Shown here piece by piece: positions 1-9,277 of a stretch of DNA of 64,000 nucleotides (its first letter is position 1; every line of letters starts with the position of its first letter). The DNA comes from Thermocoleostomius sinensis A174. Lineage in GTDB: Bacteria; Cyanobacteriota; Cyanobacteriia; Elainellales; Elainellaceae. The notes beneath the pieces are model-generated. The model was not told the DNA's origin. It worked only from the letters and a program-made list of their open reading frames with translations, and did not search any database. Position numbers and translations under genes: made by a program. The stretch is taken from positions 5,061,026 through 5,125,025 of the forward strand of contig NZ_CP113797.1 in the NCBI RefSeq assembly GCF_026802175.1. The letters are read 5' to 3'.

Positions 1-2
1 TA

Positions 3-71
3 TTAACTCCCGATGAGGCAATTGAGGTTGCACCTTATTTTGACTACTTGATTCAAGGATTAATGCCATAG
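3..71 (+). CDS. allophycocyanin alpha-type subunit, C-terminal end (partial)
   Basis: Only the last 22 codons are inside the window; the gene begins to the left. The peptide reads APYFDYLIQGLMP at its end, which matches the closing helix of allophycocyanin alpha/ApcD-type subunits. It closely parallels APYFDHIIQYL in the ApcD-type gene at 2713-3234. FaRLiP clusters carry several apcD paralogues (apcD2, apcD3, apcD5), and this is probably one of them. Which one cannot be decided from the fragment. It lies 138 bp upstream of apcE2 on the same strand, so it is likely co-transcribed with it. Confidence 0.75.
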   Translation, partial: LTPDEAIEVAPYFDYLIQGLMP

Positions 72-209
72 TTCTAGATGACTAGGAATAAACCGAATAG
101 AGATTTTAATGTTTACCTAGCACATTAATTCTTGAACAGAAAAGCTAGATTTTTTCAACTCATTTTACGAACAATTCCCTACTGATTTAGCGTTTAGGAT
201 TTAAAGCCA

Positions 210-2552
210 ATGAGTGCTCATGCAAGCGGCGGCAGTCCGGTAATCTGTCCACAACTCTATCACACAACCCCAACTGCAATCCTTGCTCAGGCTGAACAAC
301 AGGATCGTTGGCTGAAGCAGAGCGAACTGAATGCCTTGTCAAGTTTTTTCCGCTCTGGAGCTAAACGGATTGAGATTGCCCTGACGTTGGCTCAACAAGC
401 AAACGCGATCGTGTCAGCAGGAGCCGAGCGGATCTTCTTTGGTGGCTCTCCAATGGCATATTTAGAGGCACCACCAAACCGCGATCAGTTGCCGGGCTAT
501 ACCCCGTTGCCCAAGAGAAGAGCACCTCTTCCAGCCAAGGAAAGGCTAAAGCCACAAATATCAAGACCAGGAAATCCGGTTGATTGGCTAACGGGATTTG
601 CACGGGCACAATTTCTGGAAAATCGAGATCCACTGCCTAGCGGATTTCGCCCTATTAATGTAGCTCGATATGGCCCGATTCGTATGAAGCGTTCCATGCG
701 AGATCTCAGTTGGTTTCTTCGCTATGTCACTTATGCGATTGTTTCCGACAATCCCAGTATTCTCTCTGTCAATGTACGTGGCTTACGTGGAGTCATTCCC
801 GAAGATGTCACGGAAGCTACCGTTGTTGCTATTAAAGATATGCGGTGGAAAGCACTCAGTTATTTCAAACAAGATGCTGAAGCCAACGCGATTGTTCAAG
901 AACATTTTGATGTGTTGGTGTCAGAATATCTGGTTGAAAAACCACCGATTCGACTGCGACAAGGCTTCTCCAATGATAAACAGGGATTGCAACTGCCAGA
1001 AAGCTACGCTTTAGCGGCTACATCGCGCCCCAAATTTGTTCTCAAACCCAGTTTGTCGGTAACAGAACAGCAGGAGGCGATTCAAGCAGCCTATCGGCAA
1101 GTGTTTGAGCGGGACATTACTCGGTCCTGTGGATTGCGTCTGAATGAGTTGGAATCCAAGGTCAAGAGTGGTGAACTCTCCACAAAAGAATTCATTCGTC
1201 AATTGGGAAAATCCCGGCTTTACCGCCGAGAATATTATGAACCATTTGTGATCAGTCGGGTAATTGAGCTAGCGGTGCGGCATTTTCTGGGGCGTGGATT
1301 AAGTTCGATCGAGGAGTTTCAGGAATATTTTGAAGTAATCTCTAAGGGGGGATTACCTGCGCTAGTGGATGCCCTCGTGGATTCTCAGGAATACAGCGAC
1401 TATTTTGGCGAAGAAACCGTTCCCTATCTACGAGGACTGGGACAGGAGGCACAGGAATGCCGCAATTGGGGACCTCAATTGGAGTTGTTCAAGTTCAATG
1501 CGGCTGTTCGACGAGTACCGCAATTCATTACGTTGTTCGGCGATTATCAACATCCGCTTCCCAATCAGCATCCCTATGGTGCTACTAATGATCCATTAGA
1601 AATTCAGTTTGGCGCTATTTTTCCCCATCCCGATCAACGACATACCGATCGTCCAGCGACTGTTGGTAAAGATCATCAACGGATTCTGATTCGGGTTAAC
1701 TCAGATAATGGGACAGGCAACGGTACAGAACTTGGAGCAGTTAGTCCGAGTCATCACCGGATTATCAAATTCGATCATTTAGTGTGGAGCAGTGGCACTA
1801 ATGGAAATCGATCGCATCAAGGCATCAGTGTATCGTTGTCGAAGCACTCTCCCACAGCCGTAATCCAAGCGGCCTATCGGCAAGTCTTTGGACGCGAGGT
1901 GTTTGAGGGACAACGGTTGACTACAGCGGAAGTAAAGCTAAAGTCAGGGGAAATTACCATGCGGGAGTTTGTGCGCCAGCTTGCCAAATCCCGGTTATTT
2001 CGCCAGTTGTATTGGGATTCGCTGTATATCACCAAGGCAATTGAATACATTCATCGGCGCTTATTAGGGCGACCTACCCACGGGCGACAGGAAATGAGCC
2101 ATTATTACGATCTCTGTGCTCGCCAAGGATTTCACGCCTTTGTGGATGCACTAATTGACAGTGATGAATATCTGGAAGTATTCGGAGAAGATACCGTTCC
2201 CTATGAACGCTTTGTGACTCCTAGAGGCTATGAATTGCGATCGAGAAATAGTTTGAATAACAAACAACTTTCTCAACAAGAAACCACGCCAATGAATCCT
2301 GAGGATCATCTGTTTGGCAATGGCAATGCTTGGGTTTCAATGATGAAAGTCGCTAGCAACGGTCGATTCAATCACCTGATGAACAAGCCAACTTTACAGG
2401 CAAGAGATTCCCAAAGTTTATTGGCAATGCAAAATCTAGCTGATTCTCAATTGATTGAATTGAAGGCAGAAATGCAATCGACAGTGGAAAATTCAGAGAA
2501 TTCGGACGTTGAGTCTTCTGAAATGATCGAACAGGTTGTATCTGAATCATAA
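210..2552 (+). CDS. apcE2: far-red phycobilisome core-membrane linker ApcE2
   Basis: Core-membrane linker (L-CM) of 780 residues. It anchors the phycobilisome core to the membrane and acts as a terminal emitter. Residues 1-240 form the alpha-phycobiliprotein domain with the usual loop insertion (about 77-160). Residues 195-200 read VIPEDV, where ordinary ApcE has its chromophore-binding cysteine segment. This replacement is the known signature of FaRLiP ApcE2, which binds phycocyanobilin non-covalently and absorbs far-red light. Two linker repeats follow, at about 284-412 and 545-668, so the core is probably bicylindrical; the roughly 110-residue tail is low in recognisable domains. The ATG has an AGGA element about 10 bp upstream. 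It is followed by an apcD-type gene and psbD. Confidence 0.93.
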   Translation: MSAHASGGSPVICPQLYHTTPTAILAQAEQQDRWLKQSELNALSSFFRSGAKRIEIALTLAQQANAIVSAGAERIFFGGSPMAYLEAPPNRDQLPGYTPLPKRRAPLPAKERLKPQISRPGNPVDWLTGFARAQFLENRDPLPSGFRPINVARYGPIRMKRSMRDLSWFLRYVTYAIVSDNPSILSVNVRGLRGVIPEDVTEATVVAIKDMRWKALSYFKQDAEANAIVQEHFDVLVSEYLVEKPPIRLRQGFSNDKQGLQLPESYALAATSRPKFVLKPSLSVTEQQEAIQAAYRQVFERDITRSCGLRLNELESKVKSGELSTKEFIRQLGKSRLYRREYYEPFVISRVIELAVRHFLGRGLSSIEEFQEYFEVISKGGLPALVDALVDSQEYSDYFGEETVPYLRGLGQEAQECRNWGPQLELFKFNAAVRRVPQFITLFGDYQHPLPNQHPYGATNDPLEIQFGAIFPHPDQRHTDRPATVGKDHQRILIRVNSDNGTGNGTELGAVSPSHHRIIKFDHLVWSSGTNGNRSHQGISVSLSKHSPTAVIQAAYRQVFGREVFEGQRLTTAEVKLKSGEITMREFVRQLAKSRLFRQLYWDSLYITKAIEYIHRRLLGRPTHGRQEMSHYYDLCARQGFHAFVDALIDSDEYLEVFGEDTVPYERFVTPRGYELRSRNSLNNKQLSQQETTPMNPEDHLFGNGNAWVSMMKVASNGRFNHLMNKPTLQARDSQSLLAMQNLADSQLIELKAEMQSTVENSENSDVESSEMIEQVVSES

Positions 2553-2712
2553 TCAGAACCACAAGAGTGATTCGAACTTGTCAAAGGAAGTGACTGCTCG
2601 CTTTCGATATGAACAAAATTTGCAAATTTATCAAACAGATATTTTTCCAAAAACAGCGATTCTATATCGGTTGGTTTGGAGGCATTCAAATTATCTCAAT
2701 GGAGGACAAATC

Positions 2713-3234
2713 ATGAGCTTGGTCAAGCAAGTTCTTCTCAATGCCGATGAAGAACTGCGTTATCCAACACCCAGTGAGATTCGCATGATTCAAAATTTTT
2801 GCAAGTCGGGCGATCGACGGATTCGGATTGCGACAACGTTAGCAAAAAATGAAAAACTGTTGGTAGAACAGGGAAGTGTTCGATTCTGGAAACGTTGTCC
2901 AATTACACCCAGCAACAGTGGCAATATGCGTAAAACCGCATCTTGTCAACGCGATCAAGGTTGGTATATTCGCCTCATTGCTTACTGCGTGTTGGCTGGC
3001 AATGAACAACCTCTAGCAGAAATTGGCACGATTGGCATGAAGGAAATGTATACCTCTTTGGGAATTCCTCTAGCCAATTGGGTAGAAGCAGTGCGTTGTC
3101 TAAAAGAAGAGGCGATCGCATTACTAGGTGAAGATGATGCAGCCGAGGTAGTTCCTTATTTTGATCACATTATTCAATACCTGGCGTATCCTGGTGCACC
3201 CTACTTTATGAATGATGGTGTGTTGGAGTATTGA
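2713..3234 (+). CDS. apcD3: ApcD-type far-red allophycocyanin alpha subunit
   Basis: Phycobiliprotein of 173 residues resembling ApcD and the divergent ApcD-like alpha subunits of FaRLiP clusters. These assemble into far-red absorbing allophycocyanin in the bicylindrical core. Cys78, in the context TASCQRDQGWY, is the expected bilin-attachment cysteine, and the closing helix APYFD-like segment is intact. The C-terminus runs about 12 residues past the usual end. An open frame extends upstream, but the ATG at 2713 is preceded by GGAGG at 2701-2705 at ideal spacing, so this start is chosen. The number 3 in the symbol is a positional guess (downstream of apcE2, upstream of psbD); another apcD number is possible. 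Confidence 0.85.
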   Translation: MSLVKQVLLNADEELRYPTPSEIRMIQNFCKSGDRRIRIATTLAKNEKLLVEQGSVRFWKRCPITPSNSGNMRKTASCQRDQGWYIRLIAYCVLAGNEQPLAEIGTIGMKEMYTSLGIPLANWVEAVRCLKEEAIALLGEDDAAEVVPYFDHIIQYLAYPGAPYFMNDGVLEY

Positions 3235-3258
3235 TATTGTTTTTGAGGAGAAGATGCG

Positions 3259-4317
3259 ATGACGATTGCATTAGAGCGTCCCCGATCGTGGGGTGATGTT
3301 TTTACGATATTTGATGATTGGTTAAAGCGCGATCGGTTTGTGTTTATTGGTTGGTCAGGACTGTTGCTTTTTCCCTGTGCATACTTATCAATTGGAGCGT
3401 GGTTTACGGGTACAACCTTTGTCACTTCCTGGTATACGCACGGGTTAGCAAGTTCCTATTTAGAAGGCTGTAATTTTTTGACAGCCGCCGTCTCAACTCC
3501 TGCGGATAGTTTAGGACACTCTCTGCTATTTCTGTGGGGGCCAGAAGCTCAATGGGATTTTACGCGCTGGTGCCAGTTAGGAGGTCTCTGGACGTTTACC
3601 GCATTTCATGGTGCTTTGGGATTGATTGGATTCTGTTTGCGACAAATTGAGATTGCGCGACTGGTTGGAGTTCGTCCCTATAATGCTCTCGCTTTTTCAG
3701 CCCCGATCGCGGTGTTCGTGGCTACATTTTTAGTGTATCCATTGGGACAATCCAGTTGGTTCTTTGCACCCAGTTTTGGAGTGGCGGCCATCTTCCGCTT
3801 TGTGTTGTTTGTGCAAGGCTTTCACAACTACACCCTCAATCCGTTTCACATGATGGGTGTTGCTGGAGTGTTGGGTGGTGCGCTGCTGTGTGCGATTCAT
3901 GGCGCGACGGTAGAAAATACGTTATTTGAAGATACACGCACCTACAGCACTTTTTCAGGGTATAGCCCAACGCAGCAGGAAGAAACCTATTCATTTGTCA
4001 CTGCCAACCGCTTCTGGTCGCAAATTTTTGGCATTGCGTTTTCCAACAAACGCTGGCTGCACTTTTTTATGCTGTTTGTGCCAGTTACAGGCTTATGGAT
4101 GAGTGCGATCGGCATGGCAGGGCTAGCATTTAATCTGCGGGCCTACGATTTCATTAGCCAAGAGTTGCGAGCGGCAGCCGATCCTGAATACGAAACGTTC
4201 TATACCAAAAACATTTTATTAAACGAGGGGTTGCGCGTCTGGATGGCAGAAGCAGACCAACCCCATGAACACTTTGTATTCCCAGAGGAGGTACTCCCTC
4301 GTGGCAACGCTCTTTGA
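3259..4317 (+). CDS. psbD: photosystem II D2 protein, far-red paralogue
   Basis: D2 reaction-centre subunit, 352 residues, exactly the family length. Key residues are present at canonical numbers: Tyr160 (TyrD) with partner His189, His197 (P680 ligand) and His214 (non-haem iron). The C-terminus [11 protein letters not shown] is standard. Several otherwise conserved positions differ from typical D2, which fits a paralogue used with chlorophyll f/d-containing photosystem II. That it is the far-red copy is inferred from its place directly downstream of apcE2 and apcD-type genes; in published FaRLiP clusters the gene is called psbD3. GAGGAG lies upstream of the ATG. The last 17 bp overlap psbC. 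Confidence 0.93.
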   Translation: MTIALERPRSWGDVFTIFDDWLKRDRFVFIGWSGLLLFPCAYLSIGAWFTGTTFVTSWYTHGLASSYLEGCNFLTAAVSTPADSLGHSLLFLWGPEAQWDFTRWCQLGGLWTFTAFHGALGLIGFCLRQIEIARLVGVRPYNALAFSAPIAVFVATFLVYPLGQSSWFFAPSFGVAAIFRFVLFVQGFHNYTLNPFHMMGVAGVLGGALLCAIHGATVENTLFEDTRTYSTFSGYSPTQQEETYSFVTANRFWSQIFGIAFSNKRWLHFFMLFVPVTGLWMSAIGMAGLAFNLRAYDFISQELRAAADPEYETFYTKNILLNEGLRVWMAEADQPHEHFVFPEEVLPRGNAL

Positions 4318-5719
4318 TCGCTCTACAGCACGAGTTGTTCCAACTGCTAAAGGCAAAGCCATTGAAACCGCTAGCGAAGGCCGGGATATTGCGTCCACTG
4401 GCTATCCGTGGTGGGCTGGCAATGCTCGCTTCATTAACAAGTCGGGGCGTTTCTTGGGGGCCCATGTGGCCCATGCGGGACTGGTTGCTTTCTGGGCTGG
4501 AGCCATGCTGCTGTTTGAAGTGGCGCACTATGTTCCAGAAAAGCCAATGTATGAACAGGGACTAATCCTTATGCCCCATGTAGCAACATTAGGGTTTGGC
4601 GTTGGGCCCGGAGGGCAGGTCACTAGTATTTTTCCCTTCTTTGCGATCGCCGTGATGCACTTAATTGGTTCAGCAGTGTTGGGATTAGGTGGACTGTATC
4701 ATGCTCTGCGTGGACCCGAACGGCTACCAGGATTCTTCGATTTTGACTGGGCCGATAAGGACAAAGTCACAACAATTTTAGGGTATCACCTGATCGCCTT
4801 GGGCGTTGCAGCATTGCTGTTTGTTTGCAAAGCCATGTTTTGGGGGGGGTTGTATGACACTTGGGCCCCCGGAGGCGGAGATGTACGCCTTGTGACACAT
4901 CCCACTCTCAATCCTTTGAGAATCTTCGGGTATTTGTTCCGATCGCCCTACGGAGAAGCTGGCTGGATTGTTGGCGTTAACAATTTGGAAGACATTGTCG
5001 GCGGACACATTTGGGTGGGGGCGCTTCTAATTGCAGGAGGTATCTGGCATATTGTCACGCAGCCGTTTAAGTGGACACATGGCGCATTTACATGGTCGGG
5101 GGAAGCCTATCTTGCTCAAAGCTTGGGCAACATCTGTGGACAGGCTTTTATTGCCACCGCCTTCATCTGGTTTAATAACACGGCCTATCCCAGCGAATTT
5201 TACGGTCCTACCGTTGCAGAGTCGTCTCAGGCGCAAGCGCTTATCTTTTTGGTTCGTGATCAGAAGCTAGGAGCGAATGTTGGCTCGGCTCAAGGCCCCA
5301 CCGGGTTAGGAAAATACTTGCAACGATCGCCCACCGGGGAAATCATTTTTGGGGGAGAAACCATGCGTTTTTGGGATTGTCGTGCCCCCTGGCTAGAACC
5401 CCTGCGTGGTCCCAATGGACTCGATCTCGATAAACTTCAGCATGATGTGCAGCCCTGGCAAATCCGTCGCGCGGCTGAATATATGACGCATCCGCCGATC
5501 GGTTCTCTCAATTCAGTGGGTGGGTTGGCCACAGAGATCAATTCTTTCAATTTTGTCGGAACCCGTACTTGGCTAGCCGCTGCCCACTTTGTCTTTGCCT
5601 TTCTCTTTCTAGTAGGCCATCTCTGGCACGCCGGCCGTGCCCGTGCTGCTGCTGCTGGCTTTGAACGAGGCATCGATCGAGCCAACGAACCTGTTTTGTC
5701 CATGCCAGATATTGATTAG
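4301..5719 (+). CDS. psbC: photosystem II CP43 antenna protein, far-red paralogue
   Basis: CP43, the inner antenna that also supplies a ligand to the manganese cluster. About 472 residues with the family hallmarks: [34 protein letters not shown], and the GGETMRFWD segment holding the Glu and Arg near the Mn cluster. The GTG at 4301 inside the end of psbD is chosen because AGAGGAGG lies 10 bp upstream. The psbD-psbC overlap with GTG initiation is conserved in cyanobacteria and plastids; an ATG at 4265 would add 12 atypical residues. Called psbC2 in FaRLiP literature. The CDCRAPW stretch departs from the usual WDFRGPW. Confidence 0.92.
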   Translation: MATLFDRSTARVVPTAKGKAIETASEGRDIASTGYPWWAGNARFINKSGRFLGAHVAHAGLVAFWAGAMLLFEVAHYVPEKPMYEQGLILMPHVATLGFGVGPGGQVTSIFPFFAIAVMHLIGSAVLGLGGLYHALRGPERLPGFFDFDWADKDKVTTILGYHLIALGVAALLFVCKAMFWGGLYDTWAPGGGDVRLVTHPTLNPLRIFGYLFRSPYGEAGWIVGVNNLEDIVGGHIWVGALLIAGGIWHIVTQPFKWTHGAFTWSGEAYLAQSLGNICGQAFIATAFIWFNNTAYPSEFYGPTVAESSQAQALIFLVRDQKLGANVGSAQGPTGLGKYLQRSPTGEIIFGGETMRFWDCRAPWLEPLRGPNGLDLDKLQHDVQPWQIRRAAEYMTHPPIGSLNSVGGLATEINSFNFVGTRTWLAAAHFVFAFLFLVGHLWHAGRARAAAAGFERGIDRANEPVLSMPDID

Positions 5720-5799
5720 TGTGATTGCCGATGAATGATGAATACGCTCCCTTGTTCATCATTCATCTTTTCCTCTATTCTCAATTTCGGGTAAGTATC

Positions 5800-6132
5800 A
5801 TGCTCCTAAATGTTCCAATTGAAGCCACTTCACCTTTCTTAAAACCTATATGCTTTGCAGTTGCGTGGCTATTGATATTTCTTCTAGGTCGTAGTCTTTG
5901 GATGGTTCTACAAGAGGCTGTACATCACGCTGGCAAAATGCACAAGATTCCTTGCGCTAAGTGTCAGTTTTTTACTGGAAATTATCAACTAAAATGTACG
6001 GTTCATCCTTCTATTGCTCTATCGGAGGCGGCGATCGATTGTCCTGATTATCGGTCTGCATCGGAATTTTATCCCTCAACGCTGAATGATTCCGTGAACG
6101 AGAAAGAACCTGTTCATGCAAACACGCTTTAG
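5800..6132 (+). CDS. four-cysteine small membrane protein inside the far-red PSII gene set
   Basis: A 110-residue protein of unknown function. One hydrophobic segment (about 16-37) is followed by a soluble part with Cys52, Cys55, Cys66 and Cys81 in the pattern CxxC-x10-C-x14-C, suggestive of a metal or redox site. The core IPCAKCQFF and LKCTVHP resembles a conserved cyanobacterial family that I recognise but cannot name. It sits between psbC and psbB in the FaRLiP operon, which suggests a role in assembling or stabilising far-red photosystem II; this is inference. It is not PsbH, whose sequence is very different. The ATG at 5800 is preferred over one at 5725 because the protein-like sequence begins there. 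Confidence 0.8.
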   Translation: MLLNVPIEATSPFLKPICFAVAWLLIFLLGRSLWMVLQEAVHHAGKMHKIPCAKCQFFTGNYQLKCTVHPSIALSEAAIDCPDYRSASEFYPSTLNDSVNEKEPVHANTL

Positions 6133-6217
6133 AAACTGTAGCGATTCTAAACGAGAGTGAAAGTAAGCACTTCTTACTCCTCAACCCCCATTCCCTACTA
6201 GAAAAGGAGCTTACCTT

Positions 6218-7750
6218 ATGGGACTTCCCTGGTATCGCGTCCATACGGTTGTTCTCAATGATCCAGGGCGCTTAATTGCTGTCCATCTCATGCACACAGC
6301 CCTAACAGCCGGATGGGCTGGGTCAATGGCGCTATATGAGTTGGCTGTGTTTGATCCAAGTCATGCTGCTCTTAATCCCATGTGGCGACAAGGCATGTTC
6401 GTCATGCCCTTTATGGCTCGCTTAGGAGTCACAAACTCCTGGGATGGCTGGAATATCAACGGTGAAGTGGTCAATCATCCTGGATTCTGGACATTTGAAA
6501 CGGTTGCTATTCTGCATATTCTTCTGGCTGGGTTGCTGTTCCTGGCAGCCTGCTGGCATTGGGTTTACTGGGATTTAGATCTGTTCAAAGACGATCAATC
6601 AGGTGAACCGTTTCTTGATTTGCCGAAGATTTTTGGCATTCACTTACTGTTAGCTGGACTGCTCTGCTTTGGCTTTGGCGCATTTCATTTAACGGGCATT
6701 TGGGGGCCTGGTATGTGGGTGTCTGATGCCTATGGCTTAACTGGACACATCCAACCTGTTAAACCAGACTGGACAGCTAACGGATTTAATCCATTCAATC
6801 CAGGGGGGGTCGTTGCTCATCATATTGCGGCTGGTATTGTCGGCATCATCGGTGGGTTATTCCACATCAACACCCGCCCGTCGGAAAACCTATACCGAGC
6901 GTTGCGGATGGGCAATATTGAAACCGTGTTGGCAAGCGGGTTAGCGACGTTTTTCTTTGCGGCGTTTGTGGTAGCGGGAACAATGTGGTATGGTAGCGCC
7001 ACCACGCCGATCGAATTGTTTGGACCGACACGCTATCAATGGGATAGTAGTTACTTCAAACATGAGATCGATCGTCGAGTCAAAGCCAGTTTAGCGGATG
7101 GCGCGAGTTTATCTGACGCATGGTCTGCAATTCCTGAGAAACTAGCCTTCTATGATTACGTCGGTAACAGTCCTGCCAAAGGCGGTTTGTTTCGAGTCGG
7201 CCCAATGTTGAAAGGTGATGGCATTGCCCTGGATTGGCTGGGTCATCCCGTATTCACAGACGGCGAAGGGCGCGAGCTAACAGTTCGACGTATGCCCAAC
7301 TTTTTTGAAAATTTTCCAGTGGTACTCACCGATAGCAACGGGATCGTTCGCGCTGATATTCCCTTCCGTCGTGCAGATGCCCGATACAGCTTTGAGCAAC
7401 AAGGAGTCCGTGTCAGTTTTTACGGTGGCAGTTTGGATGGACAAACCTTTACCGATCCACCTGTTGTTAAAAAATATGCGCGTCAAGCTCAACTAGGTGA
7501 ACCCTTTGCTTTTGATACGGAAACGCTCAAGTCAGATGGTATCTTCCGAACCAGCACTCGCGGTTGGTTTGCCTTTGCCCACGTTTGTTGGGGATTGTTG
7601 TGGTTCTTCGGACATCTCTGGCACGGTTGCCGCACCCTTTTCCGGGATGTATTCTCAGGTATTGATCCGGAACTTGATATTGAACAAGTAGAATTTGGCG
7701 TTTTCCAAAAAGTAGGTGATCCAACTACTCGTAAACGAGTTGCGCTCTAG
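6218..7750 (+). CDS. psbB: photosystem II CP47 antenna protein, far-red paralogue
   Basis: CP47, the D2-side inner antenna of photosystem II, 510 residues and full length. The N-terminus [18 protein letters not shown] is canonical, and the large lumenal loop (about 260-450) and the last helix with HLWHG are intact. It is the last gene of the far-red cluster in this window; the known FaRLiP name is psbB2. AAAAGGAG sits upstream of the ATG. A strong intrinsic terminator begins about 60 bp after the stop. Assignment to the far-red set rests on its neighbours; confirming it would need alignment to a second psbB elsewhere in the genome. Confidence 0.93.
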   Translation: MGLPWYRVHTVVLNDPGRLIAVHLMHTALTAGWAGSMALYELAVFDPSHAALNPMWRQGMFVMPFMARLGVTNSWDGWNINGEVVNHPGFWTFETVAILHILLAGLLFLAACWHWVYWDLDLFKDDQSGEPFLDLPKIFGIHLLLAGLLCFGFGAFHLTGIWGPGMWVSDAYGLTGHIQPVKPDWTANGFNPFNPGGVVAHHIAAGIVGIIGGLFHINTRPSENLYRALRMGNIETVLASGLATFFFAAFVVAGTMWYGSATTPIELFGPTRYQWDSSYFKHEIDRRVKASLADGASLSDAWSAIPEKLAFYDYVGNSPAKGGLFRVGPMLKGDGIALDWLGHPVFTDGEGRELTVRRMPNFFENFPVVLTDSNGIVRADIPFRRADARYSFEQQGVRVSFYGGSLDGQTFTDPPVVKKYARQAQLGEPFAFDTETLKSDGIFRTSTRGWFAFAHVCWGLLWFFGHLWHGCRTLFRDVFSGIDPELDIEQVEFGVFQKVGDPTTRKRVAL

Positions 7751-7810
7751 ACCAGAGCCAATGCGTTATCTATTTGATGACCATAATCGTTAAGTAGTAA
7801 AGTACAAACT

Positions 7811-7856
7811 CTATCCAGGGAGAGAGAATGCTTCTCACCTTGGATAGTGCTTTTTT
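7811..7856 (+). terminator. intrinsic terminator after psbB
   Basis: The arms CTATCCAGGG and CCTTGGATAG pair around an inner GAGA/TCTC stem and are followed by six T residues. It lies 60 bp past the psbB stop and most likely ends the FaRLiP transcript. Confidence 0.85.
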
Positions 7857-7936
7857 AAATACGATACTGAGTATCGTAAAAGCAATAATGCTTAACTGAA
7901 CAAGCAAACTTCCACGAAAAGCAGAGGTAAACTGCA

Positions 7937-8212
7937 ATGAATCTTTTAGCTTGGATTGTACTAGGTTTATTGGCAGGCGCGATCGCAAAAGCAATTTATC
8001 CTGGATATCAACCGGGTGGAATTCTAGCCACGTTGTTGCTGGGCATCGTTGGGGCATTTATCGGTGGAACGCTTTTTAATGTTTTGCAGACAGGCAGCTT
8101 AGCGATCGTTTCTACCAGTCTGAGTATTCCTGGTTTAATAATTGCTGTGATTGGTGCGCTGATTGCCATTTGGTTATGGGGCTTGATGAGCCGTCGCCGT
8201 CGCATCTACTAA
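7937..8212 (+). CDS. GlsB/YeaQ/YmgE-family small membrane protein
   Basis: A 91-residue, very hydrophobic protein of the transglycosylase-associated/GlsB family, often linked to stress in bacteria. Three membrane segments can be seen (about 3-20, 27-48, 60-83), with the glycine-rich AGAIAKAIYPG and LLGIVGAFIGG motifs typical of the family, and an RRRR tail that would stay in the cytoplasm. Exact function is unknown. It is monocistronic: a terminator lies before it (7811-7856) and after it (8326-8357). It is adjacent to, but probably not part of, the far-red cluster. Confidence 0.85.
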   Translation: MNLLAWIVLGLLAGAIAKAIYPGYQPGGILATLLLGIVGAFIGGTLFNVLQTGSLAIVSTSLSIPGLIIAVIGALIAIWLWGLMSRRRRIY

Positions 8213-8325
8213 GCGCACAGAATGAAAAGGACGTTTGTTAGTTTCGCTGTATTTGCAAGCTACTAGTGCAGCCGTTAACTAAATTGACATTGACAAGGTT
8301 GGGTAATCAAAATCGTGAGTAGATT

Positions 8326-8357
8326 GAGTAGGTGAAGCAAAAGCCTACTCTTTTTTT
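8326..8357 (+). terminator. intrinsic terminator after the GlsB-like gene
   Basis: A perfect 7-bp stem GAGTAGG/CCTACTC with an 11-base loop, followed by seven T residues. Confidence 0.85.
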
Positions 8358-8452
8358 GGTAGTCTTCGGCAGCGCTGATTTAGACCAGTGCCAGAATCAA
8401 CTGAAACCTATCATAATGGAACCAAGTTGAGACTGGAAACGACGCTATTACC

Positions 8453-9277
8453 ATGCTGTCAATTCATCAATTAGATGCTTACCTAGAGCGAATTCAGTAT
8501 CATGGTTCTTTAGGGCACTCTGAGGAAACCCTTTGTCAACTTCACCAAGCTCAAGCGCAACATATTCCCTTTGAAAATCTAGATATTTTCTTAGGACAAG
8601 ACATTCATCTGGACCCCGATCGCCTCTTCAACAAACTCATCAATCGAAAACGCGGCGGTTATTGCTATGAGTTAAATGGGCTGTTTCTATTAGTTTTACA
8701 ACATCTTGGCTTTCATATTATCCCTATGGCGGCCCGAGTGTTTATGCCCAATGGCTCCTTGCGGCAAAAATCACATCAGATGGCAATCGTAGAGCTTAGA
8801 GGTCAATCTTGGCTAGTAGATGTTGGATTTGGCGGCAACGGTTTGGTGCAACCCATTGTCACTGAAGTGAATCGAGAATGGGATCAAACCATTGATACAT
8901 TTAGGCTGCAATCTGATGAAAATCTTGGCTTGATACTTCAGCACCAACTCAACGATGAATGGCGATCGCTGTATGCCTTTATTCCTGAAAAACAATACCC
9001 AGCCGATTACCGGATGATGAACTTTTTTGCTTCTCGATCGCCGGATTCTTTGTTTACACGAAAACGTCTTTGTATTATTCCTACATCAGAGTCTCGAATT
9101 ATTCTCAATAACCATGTCTTAAAAATTCGCGGCGTTCGTCATTCGATTGTCACCCAGCTTACAACCGCTGATTCTTATGATCAAGCATTAAAACAATATT
9201 TCGGCATTGCTCTATCCCCGGAAGTATCTTGGCATCTCTACTCTCCAATCCCTACCCCCTTGTCTTCGGAGGCTTAG
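8453..9277 (+). CDS. arylamine N-acetyltransferase
   Basis: A 274-residue enzyme of the NAT family, which moves an acetyl group from acetyl-CoA to aromatic amines or hydrazines. The catalytic triad is visible: Cys71 in RGGYCYELN, His108 in KSHQMAIV and Asp123 in VDVGFGGN. Length is normal for bacterial NATs, and the protein is expected to be cytosolic. The biological substrate in cyanobacteria is not known. The last 26 bp overlap the end of the convergent DUF4336 gene. Confidence 0.93.
   Translation: MLSIHQLDAYLERIQYHGSLGHSEETLCQLHQAQAQHIPFENLDIFLGQDIHLDPDRLFNKLINRKRGGYCYELNGLFLLVLQHLGFHIIPMAARVFMPNGSLRQKSHQMAIVELRGQSWLVDVGFGGNGLVQPIVTEVNREWDQTIDTFRLQSDENLGLILQHQLNDEWRSLYAFIPEKQYPADYRMMNFFASRSPDSLFTRKRLCIIPTSESRIILNNHVLKIRGVRHSIVTQLTTADSYDQALKQYFGIALSPEVSWHLYSPIPTPLSSEA

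Noticed and set aside
5800-6132. The small protein as PsbH
   Set aside because: No PsbH motif; the four-cysteine soluble part is unlike PsbH.
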